Shown: one piece after another, positions 37,084-47,459 of the stretch
How positions within the stretch are numbered: the first letter of the stretch is position 1
How the letters are laid out: each line of letters opens with the position of its first letter
Source: JAEUPI01 sp963814435
GTDB lineage: Bacteria; Pseudomonadota; Gammaproteobacteria; Burkholderiales; Burkholderiaceae_C
DNA: 64,000 nt
Direction: 5' to 3'
Assembly: GCA_963814435.1 (NCBI GenBank)
Contig: CAWFCV010000003.1
Span: 310,001 to 374,000, forward strand
Made by a program: the position numbers and the translations under genes
Notes under the pieces: model-generated
What the model saw: only the letters and a program-made list of their open reading frames with translations
Database searches by the model: none
What the model was told of the DNA's origin: nothing

Positions 37084-38243
37084 CGGCGAGCCTTGCACAG
37101 CTTTTCGGGCGCATCGGCGCCCAGCGTGTCGAGGTTGTTCTTCGGATGCAGCACGCCATCAGCCGGCGCGACGTCGATCACCGCCTGACCGTCGGTGAGC
37201 AGCATCGTCTGGCGCAACTGCCCGTCCCAGGGCCGGAAGCCCATGGTCACGCCCTTCGAGCCATCCAGCTCGAGTGCGGCCAGCGCGGACGCGAAGGACG
37301 ACACGGGGCCTTTCGGCGCGGCCACGGCGGCTTCGGCGAGCGCCTTGCCGGCCATCCACGCGGCCCAGTCATGGGCCACCATCGGTCGGCCCGAGGCCCT
37401 GGCAAATCGGCGCGACACCTGCGGCGCGCCGAAGCGCTCGAACTGCGCATGCCAGGCCAAGGCCACCAGGCCCGCATCGCCGACCACAGGCCGCGGCAGG
37501 GCGATGCGGTACGGCAGGCTGCGCGCGAATTCGCCATCGCTGTCGACGACCCAGACGACGTCGTAGCTGCCCGCCGACGCGGCCGTGAGCAGCAATGGAT
37601 TGGCCAGGTCGCGTTCTCGCGGATCGGCCGACAGCTTGAATGCCTTGTTGGCCACGAGCTTGAGCCCGTAGCGCCTGATGGCCGTCTGCGCCACGCTCGA
37701 ACGCTCGGCATCGCGCGCGTGCGGGCCGCTGAGCAGCAGCACCTGGCTCCAGCGCCGTGACACCAGCGCCTGCGCCAGCGCGTCGGCGCGCATGCGCTCG
37801 CTCGGCAGCAGGTGAAAGGTGTGGCTGCGGCAGTCGCCTTCGCGCAGCCTGTCGCTGGCGTCGCCGACGTTGAGAATCGGCAGCGCCGCCGCATCGGCCA
37901 CCTGCAGCAGCCAGTCGGCGGGCAGGTCGGCCACGAGCGCCGCATGCCCGGCTTTCGACGCCTTGGCCGCCGCGTCGCGCGCCGCGGCGACATCGCCGAC
38001 GACGACCCGTTCGATCGACACGCTGGTGCCGGCCGCCTGGAGCTCGAACTGGGCCTCGCCCAGGGCCAGCTCAAGCCCGGCCGAGGCCGGACCGGCGGGA
38101 TGACCGAGGTAGGCCCGCTCGGTGCGCTCGCGCGCCAGCCGTGGATCGTCGGAGCGCAGCAGCAGCGTGGCTTTGTAGGGCGCCGCGGCGGAGGCCGCCG
38201 CCACGACGGCCAAGCCGAATGCCAGCGCGCGTGCAAGCGTCAT
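37080..38243 (-). CDS. PQQ-associated ABC substrate-binding-like protein
   Basis: A 387-residue exported protein with a leader ending in AASAAAPYK. It belongs to the periplasmic-binding class seen in PQQ alcohol clusters: ATLLLRSDDPRLARERTERAYLGHPAG, RWSQVLLLSGPHARD, and an end with GFRPWDGQLRQTMLLTDGQ and HPKNNLDTLG. It resembles branched-chain amino-acid receptors in fold. Both ends overlap neighbouring genes by ATGA. The true ligand is unknown. Confidence 0.82.
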   Translation of the reverse strand: MTLARALAFGLAVVAAASAAAPYKATLLLRSDDPRLARERTERAYLGHPAGPASAGLELALGEAQFELQAAGTSVSIERVVVGDVAAARDAAAKASKAGHAALVADLPADWLLQVADAAALPILNVGDASDRLREGDCRSHTFHLLPSERMRADALAQALVSRRWSQVLLLSGPHARDAERSSVAQTAIRRYGLKLVANKAFKLSADPRERDLANPLLLTAASAGSYDVVWVVDSDGEFARSLPYRIALPRPVVGDAGLVALAWHAQFERFGAPQVSRRFARASGRPMVAHDWAAWMAGKALAEAAVAAPKGPVSSFASALAALELDGSKGVTMGFRPWDGQLRQTMLLTDGQAVIDVAPADGVLHPKNNLDTLGADAPEKLCKARR

Positions 38244-39210
38244 TCGACCACGACGGCCATGTAGGGCACGCGGCCGACCGCCACGGTCTTCAGGGCCTTG
38301 GCCGAGGCCACATCGACGATCGTGAGGTCGTCGCTGAGGCCGTTGCACACCAGCAGCCGGGTCTCGGACTTGTCAAGCGCCACATGCCAGGCGCGTTTGC
38401 CCACCAGCACGGTGTCGGTGATCTTGCGCGAGGCCACGTCGACGAACGCCACGTGGTTGGCGCGACCGAGTGCGATGAAGGCGCGCTTGCCGTCGCGCGT
38501 CATCGTGATGCCGACCGGCGTGATGTCGCTGTCGCGGGCGCCCTTGACCTTGAGCGCCAGCGTGTCGATCACCGAGTAGTCCTTGGTCGAGAGAACCGTG
38601 ACGCTGGCGCCAAGCTCATTGGTCACCCACAGTTGTGTGCCGTCCGGCGTGAGCGCAAAGCGGCGCGGCCGCTTGCCGACCTTGATGTTGCGCGTGACGG
38701 CACCGTTGGCGGTGTCGATCACGTGGACCAGGCTTGCCACCTCGGAAGTGACCCACACCGTCTTGCCGTCCGGCGACACCTTCACTCCCTCGGGTTCCTT
38801 GCCGACCTTCACGGCCCGAAGCACCTTGCCCGTGGCAAAGTCGATCATCGACAGTTCGCCCTCGTCCTCGTTGGAGACGTACAGCGTCTTGCCGTCGGGC
38901 GACAGGTCGAAGGCCTCGGGGTCGTCGCCGAGCGGCAGCTGCCGCACCGACTTGCGTGTCGCCAGGTCAATGATGTCCGCGGCGTGGGACTCGCCGCAGG
39001 CCACGATCAGCTGCTGGCCGTTGGGGCTGAGCTGCATGTGCCGCGGTCGTTTGCAGGTCGCCACCGTTCCGGTCACCGTCAGCGATTTCAGGTCGACCAC
39101 CGTCAGCGCGTGGTCCTTCTCGCTCGACACGAAGGCCACGCCCTGCGCCAGCGCAGGTTCGATCACGCTGACGGCGATTGCCAATGCGGCGGTGCGGATG
39201 CGCTGGTTCA

Positions 39211-39214
<4 letters not shown>
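38240..39214 (-). CDS. PQQ-associated YVTN beta-propeller protein
   Basis: A 324-residue exported seven-bladed propeller. The repeats read LSPNGQQLIVACGESH, LSPDGKTLYVSNEDEGEL, VSPDGKTVWVTSEVASLV and LTPDGTQLWVTNELGASV, typical of YVTN/YncE-like proteins of PQQ-dependent catabolism clusters. The leader ends in PALAQG. It starts MMNQ, the first Met overlapping the ATPase stop as ATGA. It may bind a partner protein or cofactor in the periplasm; no catalytic residues are evident. Confidence 0.87.
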
Positions 39215-39972
<758 letters not shown>

Positions 39973-40039
39973 CGAGGTCGGTTATAACGAAGGCCGGGCT
40001 GCCCCGCCAAGGCAGCGCTTACCCGAACAGGCGCTGTTG

Positions 40040-40063
40040 CACGTCCGGTGGCCACCGGACGTG
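40040..40063. promoter_or_regulatory. 24-bp perfect palindrome before the ABC operon
   Basis: Arms CACGTCCGGTGG and CCACCGGACGTG meet with no spacer. It lies 26 bases after the AcoR-like stop and 67 bases before the ATPase start. With no loop or T-run it looks more like an operator than a terminator, although it could fold in RNA with a small loop. Confidence 0.55.
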
Positions 40064-40088
40064 TCGATCTGGCGTGGCGAAGGACGGG

Positions 40089-42092
40089 TCAGTGGCTCTC
40101 GTTCCGGCTCAACTTGCGGTAGATGGTGTTGCGGCTGATGCCCAGGGACTTGGAAGCCAGGGTGATGTTGCCTTTGGCCGCCTCGACGGCGCGGCGAATG
40201 ACGTCGCGTTCGATGAGTTCCAGCGATTGGCTGCCATGGCCCGGCCGCGCGGCCGATTCGGGCTCGGCCGATCGAGGTTCGACCCGTGGGGCAGCCTGCG
40301 CCGCCAACGCCTCCTCGACGAAATCCTCCGGCATGTGGCCGCGGCTGATCAGCGTGTCGCCCGTGGACAGCACCACCGCGGCCCGAAGCACATTGAACAG
40401 CTGCCGCACGTTGCCCGGCCAGCGGTGGTTCAGCAGCAACTGGATGACGTCCGCCGACAGCTCGCGGACACCGCCAGACAGTTCATGCTCGACGATGCTG
40501 GCGGCGAGCGCCATCAGGTCGCTGCGCTGGCGCAGCGGCGGCAGGCGCACGCTCAAACCATTGAGGCGATAGAACAGGTCTTCACGGAAGCTGCCTGCAT
40601 CGACCAGCTTGCGCAGGTTCTCGCGGCTCGCGCAAATCACCGCCGCGCGCGGCGGACCGGCCCGGTCGGCTGCCATGCTCTGCTGGTCGATCAGGCGCAG
40701 CAGGCGCAGCTGGGCCGATTTGGGCAACTCGCCGACCTCGTCGAGAAACAGCGTGCCTGCTGGCGCGCCGAGTCCGGTGACGCCGAATGCCGAGTCGAGG
40801 TCGGCCGGCACCAGGCTGGAACAACCCACGACGAGGAACGGCCTGTCGGGTCGGCTGGCCTCGTGCGCCGCACGCGCCAACCATTCCTTGCCGGTACCGG
40901 TTTCGCCATGGATCAGCAGCGGAATGCCGTGCTCCAGCGCGAGGCGCAGCCGTTCGACGACGATGGCGGCCTGCGCGTCCGCCGGTATCAAGGCCCGAGG
41001 TTTGGACAACTGCGCCGGCGGTGCGGCACATGGCGCGGGCCCCGTCGGCTGCGCCGATCCAGCTGCGGCATCGATCGACGCCTCGCCCAGGACCGCCGTG
41101 GTGGCTGCGGCGCCGGGTACCTGGGCGGCCACGGCCTCGGCCAGGCTGGTCCACACGGGCCAGTCGAACCGGGCATGCAGGAACATGCTGTGACCCACGC
41201 TGGCCTGCACGGTCATCGGCGTGGCCAACGGCGAGCGAAAGCGGTCGACCAAGGCGCCGACACTGGTGCCGAACAGCGACTCGAGGCTCTGCATGCGCAG
41301 CGTGGCACCGCTCATGCGCAGCAGCTCGAGCGCGCCGCGATTGGCGCCGACGATGCGGCCATCGGGCTTGACCGCGATGATGCCCTCCATCAGCGTGCCG
41401 ATGAAATCGACGCGGCGGTGGAAGTGCAGCCGCATCACGCTGCGGTAGTCGTCGTTCAGCCAGTGGTTCTCGATCATCCGCGCCGACATCTTGACCAGCG
41501 CCATCGTGTGTTGGTGGTAACTGCGATGATCGCCCGAGACGTCGAGCACGCCGAGGATGTTGCCGCGCGGGTCGAGGATCGGCGCTGCCGAGCAGGTGAG
41601 GAATTGGTTGGCGTGCAAGTAGTGTTCGTCGGCATGCACCAGCGTCGGCACCTCCTCCATCAGCGCAGTGCCGACTGCGTTGGTGCCTTTCTGCGCCTCG
41701 GACCACACTGCGCCCGGCTGCAGCGCGACCTTCGACGCGCGACCGAGAAAATCGTCGTCGCCAATCGCGTGCAGGATGGTACCGGAGGCGTCGGTCAGCA
41801 CCACCATGCTTTCGGTGTTGACGATCTGGTCGTATAGCAGTTCCATCACCGGCGCCGCGTGGGCATGCAGGCGCAGGTTGCGGTCGCGCGCCACGGCCAA
41901 GTCCGAGCGGCCAATCAAGCCCAGGTCAGGGAGCTCGATGCGTGACAACCCGAGCGCGGCACAGCGCTGATGCGACTCATCGATGGCGGTCACATGTCGC
42001 GGGTCGAGGTTCAGACCGGCCGCGATTGGTCGATCATCGGATCTAGCGCGCCGAACGCTTCTGCCCTTGGTCTGCGTGAAGGCGGATGCCAT
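40089..42092 (-). CDS. AcoR-like sigma-54-type regulator lacking the GAFTGA loop
   Basis: A 667-residue regulator. It has a GAF domain (about 65-220), a PAS-like domain (about 235-320), an AAA+ domain (about 395-600) and a Fis-type helix-turn-helix (SLELIERDVIRRAVEAAKGN, SLGISRNTIYRKL). Walker A (GETGTGKEWLA), Walker B (GTLFLDEVGEL) and the Arg finger (FREDLFYRLN) are present. The segment between GCSSLVPADLDSAFG and GTLFLDE is short and has no GAFTGA motif, the loop that contacts sigma-54. AcoR-type proteins respond to alcohol or aldehyde metabolites; this one faces a divergent quinoprotein gene. It may act without sigma-54. Confidence 0.85.
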   Translation of the reverse strand: MASAFTQTKGRSVRRARSDDRPIAAGLNLDPRHVTAIDESHQRCAALGLSRIELPDLGLIGRSDLAVARDRNLRLHAHAAPVMELLYDQIVNTESMVVLTDASGTILHAIGDDDFLGRASKVALQPGAVWSEAQKGTNAVGTALMEEVPTLVHADEHYLHANQFLTCSAAPILDPRGNILGVLDVSGDHRSYHQHTMALVKMSARMIENHWLNDDYRSVMRLHFHRRVDFIGTLMEGIIAVKPDGRIVGANRGALELLRMSGATLRMQSLESLFGTSVGALVDRFRSPLATPMTVQASVGHSMFLHARFDWPVWTSLAEAVAAQVPGAAATTAVLGEASIDAAAGSAQPTGPAPCAAPPAQLSKPRALIPADAQAAIVVERLRLALEHGIPLLIHGETGTGKEWLARAAHEASRPDRPFLVVGCSSLVPADLDSAFGVTGLGAPAGTLFLDEVGELPKSAQLRLLRLIDQQSMAADRAGPPRAAVICASRENLRKLVDAGSFREDLFYRLNGLSVRLPPLRQRSDLMALAASIVEHELSGGVRELSADVIQLLLNHRWPGNVRQLFNVLRAAVVLSTGDTLISRGHMPEDFVEEALAAQAAPRVEPRSAEPESAARPGHGSQSLELIERDVIRRAVEAAKGNITLASKSLGISRNTIYRKLSRNESH

Positions 42093-42111
42093 GCTCGTTT
42101 GCCTTTGAATG

Positions 42112-42156
42112 CGTTGCAACGACATTGGTGGCCGCAGCAGTGGGCGTTGTGCAATG
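42112..42156. promoter_or_regulatory. Two related palindromes, possible activator sites
   Basis: CGTTGCAACG (42112-42121) is perfect; CGTTGTGCAATG (42145-42156) is nearly so. Their centres are 34 bases apart, about three helical turns. This is a plausible paired site for the Fis-type regulator encoded next door, about 150 bases before the candidate promoter. Confidence 0.3.
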
Positions 42157-42286
42157 GCCGCGTGCGCGAACAACCCTGGGCACTGTACAGCAGCTGTGCC
42201 GGTTCGTTGTCACGTGCCTTCAGGCATTGTCACCGCTTGAGATACTCGCGTGGTCGGGAAAACGCGGCTGCGACCGGCCCCGATGT

Positions 42287-42302
42287 CGGCACAGAATTCG
42301 CC
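42287..42302 (+). promoter_or_regulatory. Candidate sigma-54 promoter
   Basis: The bases CGGCACAGAATTCGCC match the consensus with GG and GC at the correct 12-base offset (42288 and 42300). They keep GGCAC but have TCGCC where TTGCW is expected. In GC-rich DNA such a match can arise by chance. It lies about 100 bases before the quinoprotein start. Confidence 0.3.
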
Positions 42303-42409
42303 GGCAGGGCTCGATCGAACACCCGTGTCCATCGCGGCCGCGATGCCACGCGAGTTGGAGACGGTCGTGGCCAATCAGTCTTGGTGGGTCAGTCTCTGGA
42401 GGAGATGGA

Positions 42410-44110
42410 ATGGCGAAAACGTCGATCGGGCTGCGTGCCGCAGCGCTGGCCGTCATGGCCTGGGTGTTCAGTCTCGGCGCCGGAGCGCAGTCACTGGATG
42501 ATTTGCGCAACGACGCCACCACGCCGGCTGACGTCACCACTTATGGCATGGGATGGTCGCAGCAGCGGCACGCCTCCGGACGGCAGATCACGCCGGCCAA
42601 CGTCAGGCACCTGGTGCCTGTTTGGAATCTGAGCCTGGACCACTCGGCCAACGCGTCGACGCAACCGTTGGTTGTCAACGGCACGATGTACGTGGCGACG
42701 CATTCGCACACGTTGGCGATCGATCCGATCAGTGGTCGCCAGAAGTGGAAGACGCCGGTCGAACTGCCGGCGGATGTCAACGGGTACCTGTGCTGCGGTA
42801 TCCACAGCAGGGGCTTGGCGGCATTGGATGGCGTGCTCTACCGCACGACGCTTGATGCCCATGTTCTTGCACTCAGCATGAAGGACGGCAAGCAAATCTG
42901 GAAGAACAAGGCCGCTGACTACAAACAGGGCTACAGCATGACCCATGCGCCGCTGATCGCAGGGGGCACGCTGATCACGGGTATCTCGGGCGGCGAGTAC
43001 GGCACACGCGGATTCATCAAAGGCTGGGATCTGAAGACCGGGCAGGAGAAATGGCACCGCTGGACCACCGCCGGTCCGGCCGACAAGGGTGGCGACACTT
43101 GGAAGCCCGGCATGTCTGAGACCGGTGGAGCACCGACATGGCTGACCGGCACCTACGATCCGGAATTGGACCTCGTCTACTGGGGAACCGGCAACGGCGG
43201 GCCCTGGAATCCAGCCATGCGCGGCGGCGATTCGCTCTACATCTGCTCGGTGCTCGCGATCCGTCCGTCCACTGGAGAGATCGCCTGGCACTTCCAATTC
43301 TCGCCGGGCGACCCGTATGACTACGACGGCACCAACGAACTCGTGTTGGCCGACTTGAACATCGGCGGCAAGCCCACCAAGGCGCTGATGCAGGCCAATC
43401 GCAACGGCTTCTTCTACGTCGTTGATCGCACCAACGGCAAGTTCATTTCCGGCACGCAGTTCGCCAGGAAGGTCAACTGGGCCGCCGGCGTAGACCCGGC
43501 TACCGGCCGTCCGATCGATACGCCGATGACGGCTGCCTTGCGCAAGACCGAGGAACAGAGCGACTTCATCGAGGTCTGGCCCAGTGCCTTCGGCGGCAAG
43601 AACTGGATGCCGATGAGCTATGACCCGAGTCGCGGTCTGGCGTTCTTCAACACGATCAATCTCGGCATGAAGGTCAAGTATGTCAAGCAGGCCCGCCCGG
43701 GCGGGCCCAACTGGTGGCTCGGCCTCGAACTCGGCGGATTCCCCGCGCCGGAGGACGGACAGCGCGGCGCGCTCGTCGCCTGGAACCCGGCCACCGGCAA
43801 GAAGGTCTGGGAGGTACCGAGCAAGACGCCCAACTGGTCCGGCGTGCTCAGCACCGCCGCCGGTGTGGTCTTCGTTGGCACCCAGACCGGTCAGTTCAAG
43901 GCCTACGATGCCAAGAACGGCAAGGAACTCTGGAGTTTCCAGACCGGCTCAGGCATCTCGGGATTGCCGATCGCGTGGGAGCACAAGGGCCGGCAGTACA
44001 TCACCGTGACCAGCGGCGCGGCTACGGTTTATGGTGCTCTGGCCGGTGATCCTGAACTGGCCAACATGCCGGCCGGCTCGTCCGTCTGGACGTTCGCATT
44101 GCGGCCTTGA
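42410..44110 (+). CDS. PQQ-dependent alcohol dehydrogenase, second lanthanide-type enzyme
   Basis: A 566-residue periplasmic quinoprotein with a leader ending in AGAQSL. Vicinal Cys are C128-C129 (GYLCCGIHSRG). The catalytic Asp is D304 in DPYDYDGTNE, with D306 two residues on, again the lanthanide pattern. The metal-site Glu is probably in GGEYGTRG. It is only distantly like the first enzyme (32388) and lacks a fused cytochrome. The ATG at 42410 follows GGAGGAG by five bases. Its stop overlaps the start of a small cytochrome c gene, its likely acceptor. Control by the divergent AcoR-like protein is probable. Confidence 0.92.
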   Translation: MAKTSIGLRAAALAVMAWVFSLGAGAQSLDDLRNDATTPADVTTYGMGWSQQRHASGRQITPANVRHLVPVWNLSLDHSANASTQPLVVNGTMYVATHSHTLAIDPISGRQKWKTPVELPADVNGYLCCGIHSRGLAALDGVLYRTTLDAHVLALSMKDGKQIWKNKAADYKQGYSMTHAPLIAGGTLITGISGGEYGTRGFIKGWDLKTGQEKWHRWTTAGPADKGGDTWKPGMSETGGAPTWLTGTYDPELDLVYWGTGNGGPWNPAMRGGDSLYICSVLAIRPSTGEIAWHFQFSPGDPYDYDGTNELVLADLNIGGKPTKALMQANRNGFFYVVDRTNGKFISGTQFARKVNWAAGVDPATGRPIDTPMTAALRKTEEQSDFIEVWPSAFGGKNWMPMSYDPSRGLAFFNTINLGMKVKYVKQARPGGPNWWLGLELGGFPAPEDGQRGALVAWNPATGKKVWEVPSKTPNWSGVLSTAAGVVFVGTQTGQFKAYDAKNGKELWSFQTGSGISGLPIAWEHKGRQYITVTSGAATVYGALAGDPELANMPAGSSVWTFALRP

Positions 44111-44430
44111 GTCGGGCGGGGATCGCTGCGACGCTGGCGTTGTGGGCCACCGGCGCGGCCGCGCAACCTGTGGCGGCTTCAGCGCCGGGCGCGACGGTCG
44201 ATCTCGGACGCCGCGCCTACACCAGTTATTGCGTGCGGTGCCATGGCATCAATCTGCAGGTCGGCAGCAGCGCGTTCTTCGACCTGCGGACGTTTCCGCC
44301 AGACAGCAAGGAGCGGTTCCTGCGCTCGGTGAACAAGGGCCTGCGCGCGATGCCTGCCTGGGAGGGCGTGGTCAAACCCGAGGACATCGAGGCGATCTGG
44401 GATTACATCGGCAGCGTCAACGGCTGGTAG
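44107..44430 (+). CDS. Mono-haem cytochrome c
   Basis: A 107-residue exported cytochrome c with a leader ending in AAAQPV. The haem site is CVRCH (about residue 42) and the probable Met ligand is in GLRAMPAWEGV. The start is TTG at 44107, overlapping the quinoprotein stop (TTGA), so the two are translated in a coupled way. It should accept electrons from the adjacent dehydrogenase, as cytochrome c550 does in ExaA/ExaB systems. Confidence 0.87.
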   Translation: MSRAGIAATLALWATGAAAQPVAASAPGATVDLGRRAYTSYCVRCHGINLQVGSSAFFDLRTFPPDSKERFLRSVNKGLRAMPAWEGVVKPEDIEAIWDYIGSVNGW

Positions 44431-44555
44431 GCGCCGCCGCTCCGTGGCGCGTCGCCTTCGCTTCGTCGATCGAGGCGTCGCCACGAACGCGTTGTCGAGC
44501 CGCTCGAGCATCGACTCGCTTTCCGGTCGGGAGGTGGTCTCGGCGCTCGGCACGT

Positions 44556-45858
44556 TCAGCCGCGCATGCCCGCCGGCAGCGCCAGCGCGATCTGCGGGAA
44601 CAGGTAGATCAGCCCCACCGCCGCCGCCATCAGGAAGAAGAACGGCAGCGTCACCTTGGCGATCCAGCCGATCTCGCGCTGCGTCATGCCCTGCAGCACG
44701 AACAGGTTGAAGCCCACCGGCGGCGTGATCTGCGCCATCTCGACCACCAGCACGATGAAGATGCCGAACCACAACGGGTCGATGCCGGCCTTCTGCACCG
44801 TGGGCATGATCACGCCCATCGTCAGCACCACCATCGAGATGCCGTCGAGAAAGCAGCCGAGCACCACGTAGAACAGCATCAGCGCGAACAGCAGCTGGAA
44901 CTGCGTCAGCCCGAGCGACGCGATCCATTCGGCCAAGTGCCGAGGCAGGCCGATGTAGCCCATCGACAGCGTCAGGAACGACGCGCCGGCGAGGATCAGC
45001 GCGATCATGCAGTACAGCCGCGTGCCGCCCATCAGCGACTCGCGAAACGTCTTCCAGTCGAGCGAGCCCTGCAACGCGGAGAGGATCAGCGCGCCGACGA
45101 CGCCGACAGCGGCGGCCTCGGTCGCGGTGGCCACGCCGCTGTAGATCGAGCCCAGCACCGCGGCGATCAGCAGCACCACCGGGATCAGGATAGCGCGACT
45201 CGTTGAGCTTCTTCGTCAACGACAGCGGCGCATCGGGCGGCGGCACGCGCGACGGGTTCATCCAGCCCCACACCACGAGGTAGCCCGAGAACAGCCCGGC
45301 CAGCATCACGCCGGGCAGCACGCCGGCGATGAACAGCTGTGCGATCGACACGTCGGCGGTGACGCCGTAGACGATCATGATGATCGACGGCGGGATCAGC
45401 AGGCCCAGCGTGCCGGCGCCGGCGAGCGAGCCGATCGCGATGTCGTCGGGATAGCCCCGGCGCTCGAGCTCGGGCAGCGTCATCTTGCCGATCGTCGCGC
45501 AGGTGGCCGCGCTCGAGCCCGACACCGCGGCGAAGATCGCGCAGCCGATCACGTTGGTGTGCAGCAGTCGGCCGGGCAGCGCCTGCACCCAGGGCGACAG
45601 GCCGCGAAACATGTCGTTCGACAGCCGCGTGCGAAACAGGATCTCGCCCATCCAGATGAACAGCGGCAGCGCGGTCAATGTCCAGCTCGACGACGAGCCC
45701 CAGATCGTCACCGCCATCGCATCACCGGCCGGGCGCGAGCTGAACAGCTGCATGCCGATCCACGCCACGCCCGACAGCGCCAACCCGATCCACACGCCGG
45801 TGCCGAGAATCGCGAACAGCGCGGTGATCAGCAGCGCCGTGATCAGGACGTCATTCAT
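44556..45858 (-). CDS. dctM: TRAP transporter large membrane subunit, frameshifted near 45190
   Basis: The 12-helix carrier subunit of a tripartite ATP-independent transporter, about 433 residues when corrected. The N-terminal part reads MNDVLITALLITALFAILGT, then GSSAATCATIGKMTLPELERRGY, and GAGTLGLLIPPS. At LTKKLNESRY the frame breaks, and the remainder (PVVLLIAAVLGSIYSGVATATEAA to PQIALALPAG) is in another frame. One extra C near 45190 explains it. The start overlaps the dctQ end by eight bases. It works with dctQ and dctP at 46371. Confidence 0.88.
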
Positions 45859-46360
45859 GGTGCAGTGCCTCGTCGTCGGCAGCCTGCACCCGCCGGCCGC
45901 GCCATTCGAGCACCAGCTCGTCGACCACGGCCACTGCCAGCACGATCGTGCCGGCCGCCATGGCCAGTTGCGGCAGCCACAGCGGCGTGGCGTCGTTGGA
46001 GGTGGACACGTCGTTGAAGCGCCACGATTGCCACACCAGACGCGCGCTGTAGAAGGCCGACAGCAGTGCCAGCAGGCTGGCCAGCGCCAGCGCCCACAGC
46101 TCGACACCACGGCGCGCGCCGCCTTTCAACGACGACACCAGCAGCGTCACGCGGATGTGCTCGCCGCGCTTGAGCGTGTGCGCCAGCGCCAGGAAGCCTG
46201 CGGCCGCCATCATGTAGCCGGCATACGCGTCGGTGCCGGGCAGGTGGAAGTGCAGCTGCCGGCCCAGGATCGCCAGCAGCACGAACGCCAGCAGGCCGAC
46301 CATGCAGACGGCCGCCAGTGCGGCCGCGCCGTCGTACAACGCGTCGAGGGCGCGGCGCAC
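45851..46360 (-). CDS. dctQ: TRAP transporter small membrane subunit
   Basis: A 169-residue membrane protein with four helices. It has the DctQ signature ILGRQLHFHLPGTDAYAGYMM and the loop FLALAHTLKRGEHIRVTLL. The start is GTG at 46360, ten bases after the dctP stop. It links the receptor and the large subunit in the inner membrane. Confidence 0.87.
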   Translation of the reverse strand: MRRALDALYDGAAALAAVCMVGLLAFVLLAILGRQLHFHLPGTDAYAGYMMAAAGFLALAHTLKRGEHIRVTLLVSSLKGGARRGVELWALALASLLALLSAFYSARLVWQSWRFNDVSTSNDATPLWLPQLAMAAGTIVLAVAVVDELVLEWRGRRVQAADDEALHHE

Positions 46361-46370
46361 GGGCAGTGCT

Positions 46371-47342
46371 TTACTTGCGGTAGGCGTCGACCAGCGCCTT
46401 GCCTTCGGCCCCGGCCTTGTCGAGCCATTCGGTCAGCATCGTGTCGCCGACCTTCTTCATGTCGGCCTTCAGCTGCGCCGACGGCGGCACGATGGTCATG
46501 CCGTTCTTCTTCAGCAGATCGAGGTACTCGACGTTCTTGGCCTTGGCCAGGCCCCAGCCGCGCACCTCGGCGTCGGCTCCGGCCTTTAGCACGGCGGCCT
46601 GGGCGGGCTTGTCGAGCGCATCGAACGCCGCCTTGTTGACCAGCACCGCGTTCTTCGGCAGCCAGGCCTGGGTGTCGGTCCAGAACTTCAGGTGCTCATA
46701 GGTCTTGGTGTCGTAGCCGGTGGCGCCCGAGGACATGTAGCTCTCGATCACGCCGGTGGCCATCGCCTGCGACAGCTCGGCCGCCTGCACGGTGACCGGT
46801 TGCGCGCCGACCAGTTCGGCGACGCGGCTGGTGGCGGGGCTGTAGGCGCGCCACTTCACGCCCTTCAGGTCGGCGGCGGCGTTGATCGGCTTCTTCGCGT
46901 AGATGCCCTGCGGCGGCCACGGCACCGAGTACAGCAGCATCATGCCTTGCTCGGCGAGCTTCTTTTCGAGCAGCGGCTTCTGCGCCTTGTAGAGCTTCTC
47001 CGAGGTCTCGAAGCTGTCGGCCAGGAACGGCAGGCCGTCGGCACCGTAGATCTGCCATTCGTTCTGGAAGTTGGCCAGCAGGATCTCGCCCATCTGCGCC
47101 TGGCCGCCCTGCACCGCGCGCTTGATCTCCGGCGCCTTGAACAGCGACGCGTTGGCGTGCACCGTGATCTTGAGCTTGCCGCCGGTCGCCTTGTCGACGT
47201 CGCCGGCGAACTGGACCAGGTTTTCGGTGTGGTAGTTGGTCGCCGGATAGGCGGCAGGCAAATCCCATTTGGTTTGGGCCTGCGCCGCGGCGCAGAGGGC
47301 GAGCGCGGCGGCCGCGCTCAGCAGGGGACGGGAAAGGCGCAT
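46371..47342 (-). CDS. dctP: TRAP transporter periplasmic solute receptor
   Basis: A 323-residue receptor with a leader ending in AAQAQTKW. Family strings are WDLPAAYPATNYHTENLVQFA, GGKLKITVHANASLFK, LKGVKWRAYSP (with the substrate-carboxylate Arg) and AELSQAMATGVIESYMSS. The ribosome site CAGGAG stands close to the ATG. The likely ligand is a carboxylate such as oxoproline or a hydantoin product, judged by the divergent hydantoinase gene set. It is first in the dctPQM operon. Confidence 0.9.
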   Translation of the reverse strand: MRLSRPLLSAAAALALCAAAQAQTKWDLPAAYPATNYHTENLVQFAGDVDKATGGKLKITVHANASLFKAPEIKRAVQGGQAQMGEILLANFQNEWQIYGADGLPFLADSFETSEKLYKAQKPLLEKKLAEQGMMLLYSVPWPPQGIYAKKPINAAADLKGVKWRAYSPATSRVAELVGAQPVTVQAAELSQAMATGVIESYMSSGATGYDTKTYEHLKFWTDTQAWLPKNAVLVNKAAFDALDKPAQAAVLKAGADAEVRGWGLAKAKNVEYLDLLKKNGMTIVPPSAQLKADMKKVGDTMLTEWLDKAGAEGKALVDAYRK

Positions 47343-47459
47343 GGGCACTCCTGAGGAAACGATGAACGGAACAAACCGCAAGCATGAGGTCTGCCGCAGC
47401 GCGGTCAATCCGGGACACAGCGGAGGGCGCGCATCCGGTTCAACCCCGATGTCGATTGA

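Larger units (their letters stand above)
42093..42409. other. Divergent control region of the AcoR-like and second quinoprotein genes
   Basis: A 317-base gap without a gene. It holds palindromic strings near 42112-42156, a possible sigma-54 promoter at 42287-42302, and the ribosome site GGAGGAG at 42398-42404. No sigma-70 promoter is obvious. Confidence 0.6.

Noticed and set aside
44431..44555. Terminator between the cytochrome and dctM convergent genes
   Set aside because: Only short GC-rich inverted strings without T-runs were seen.
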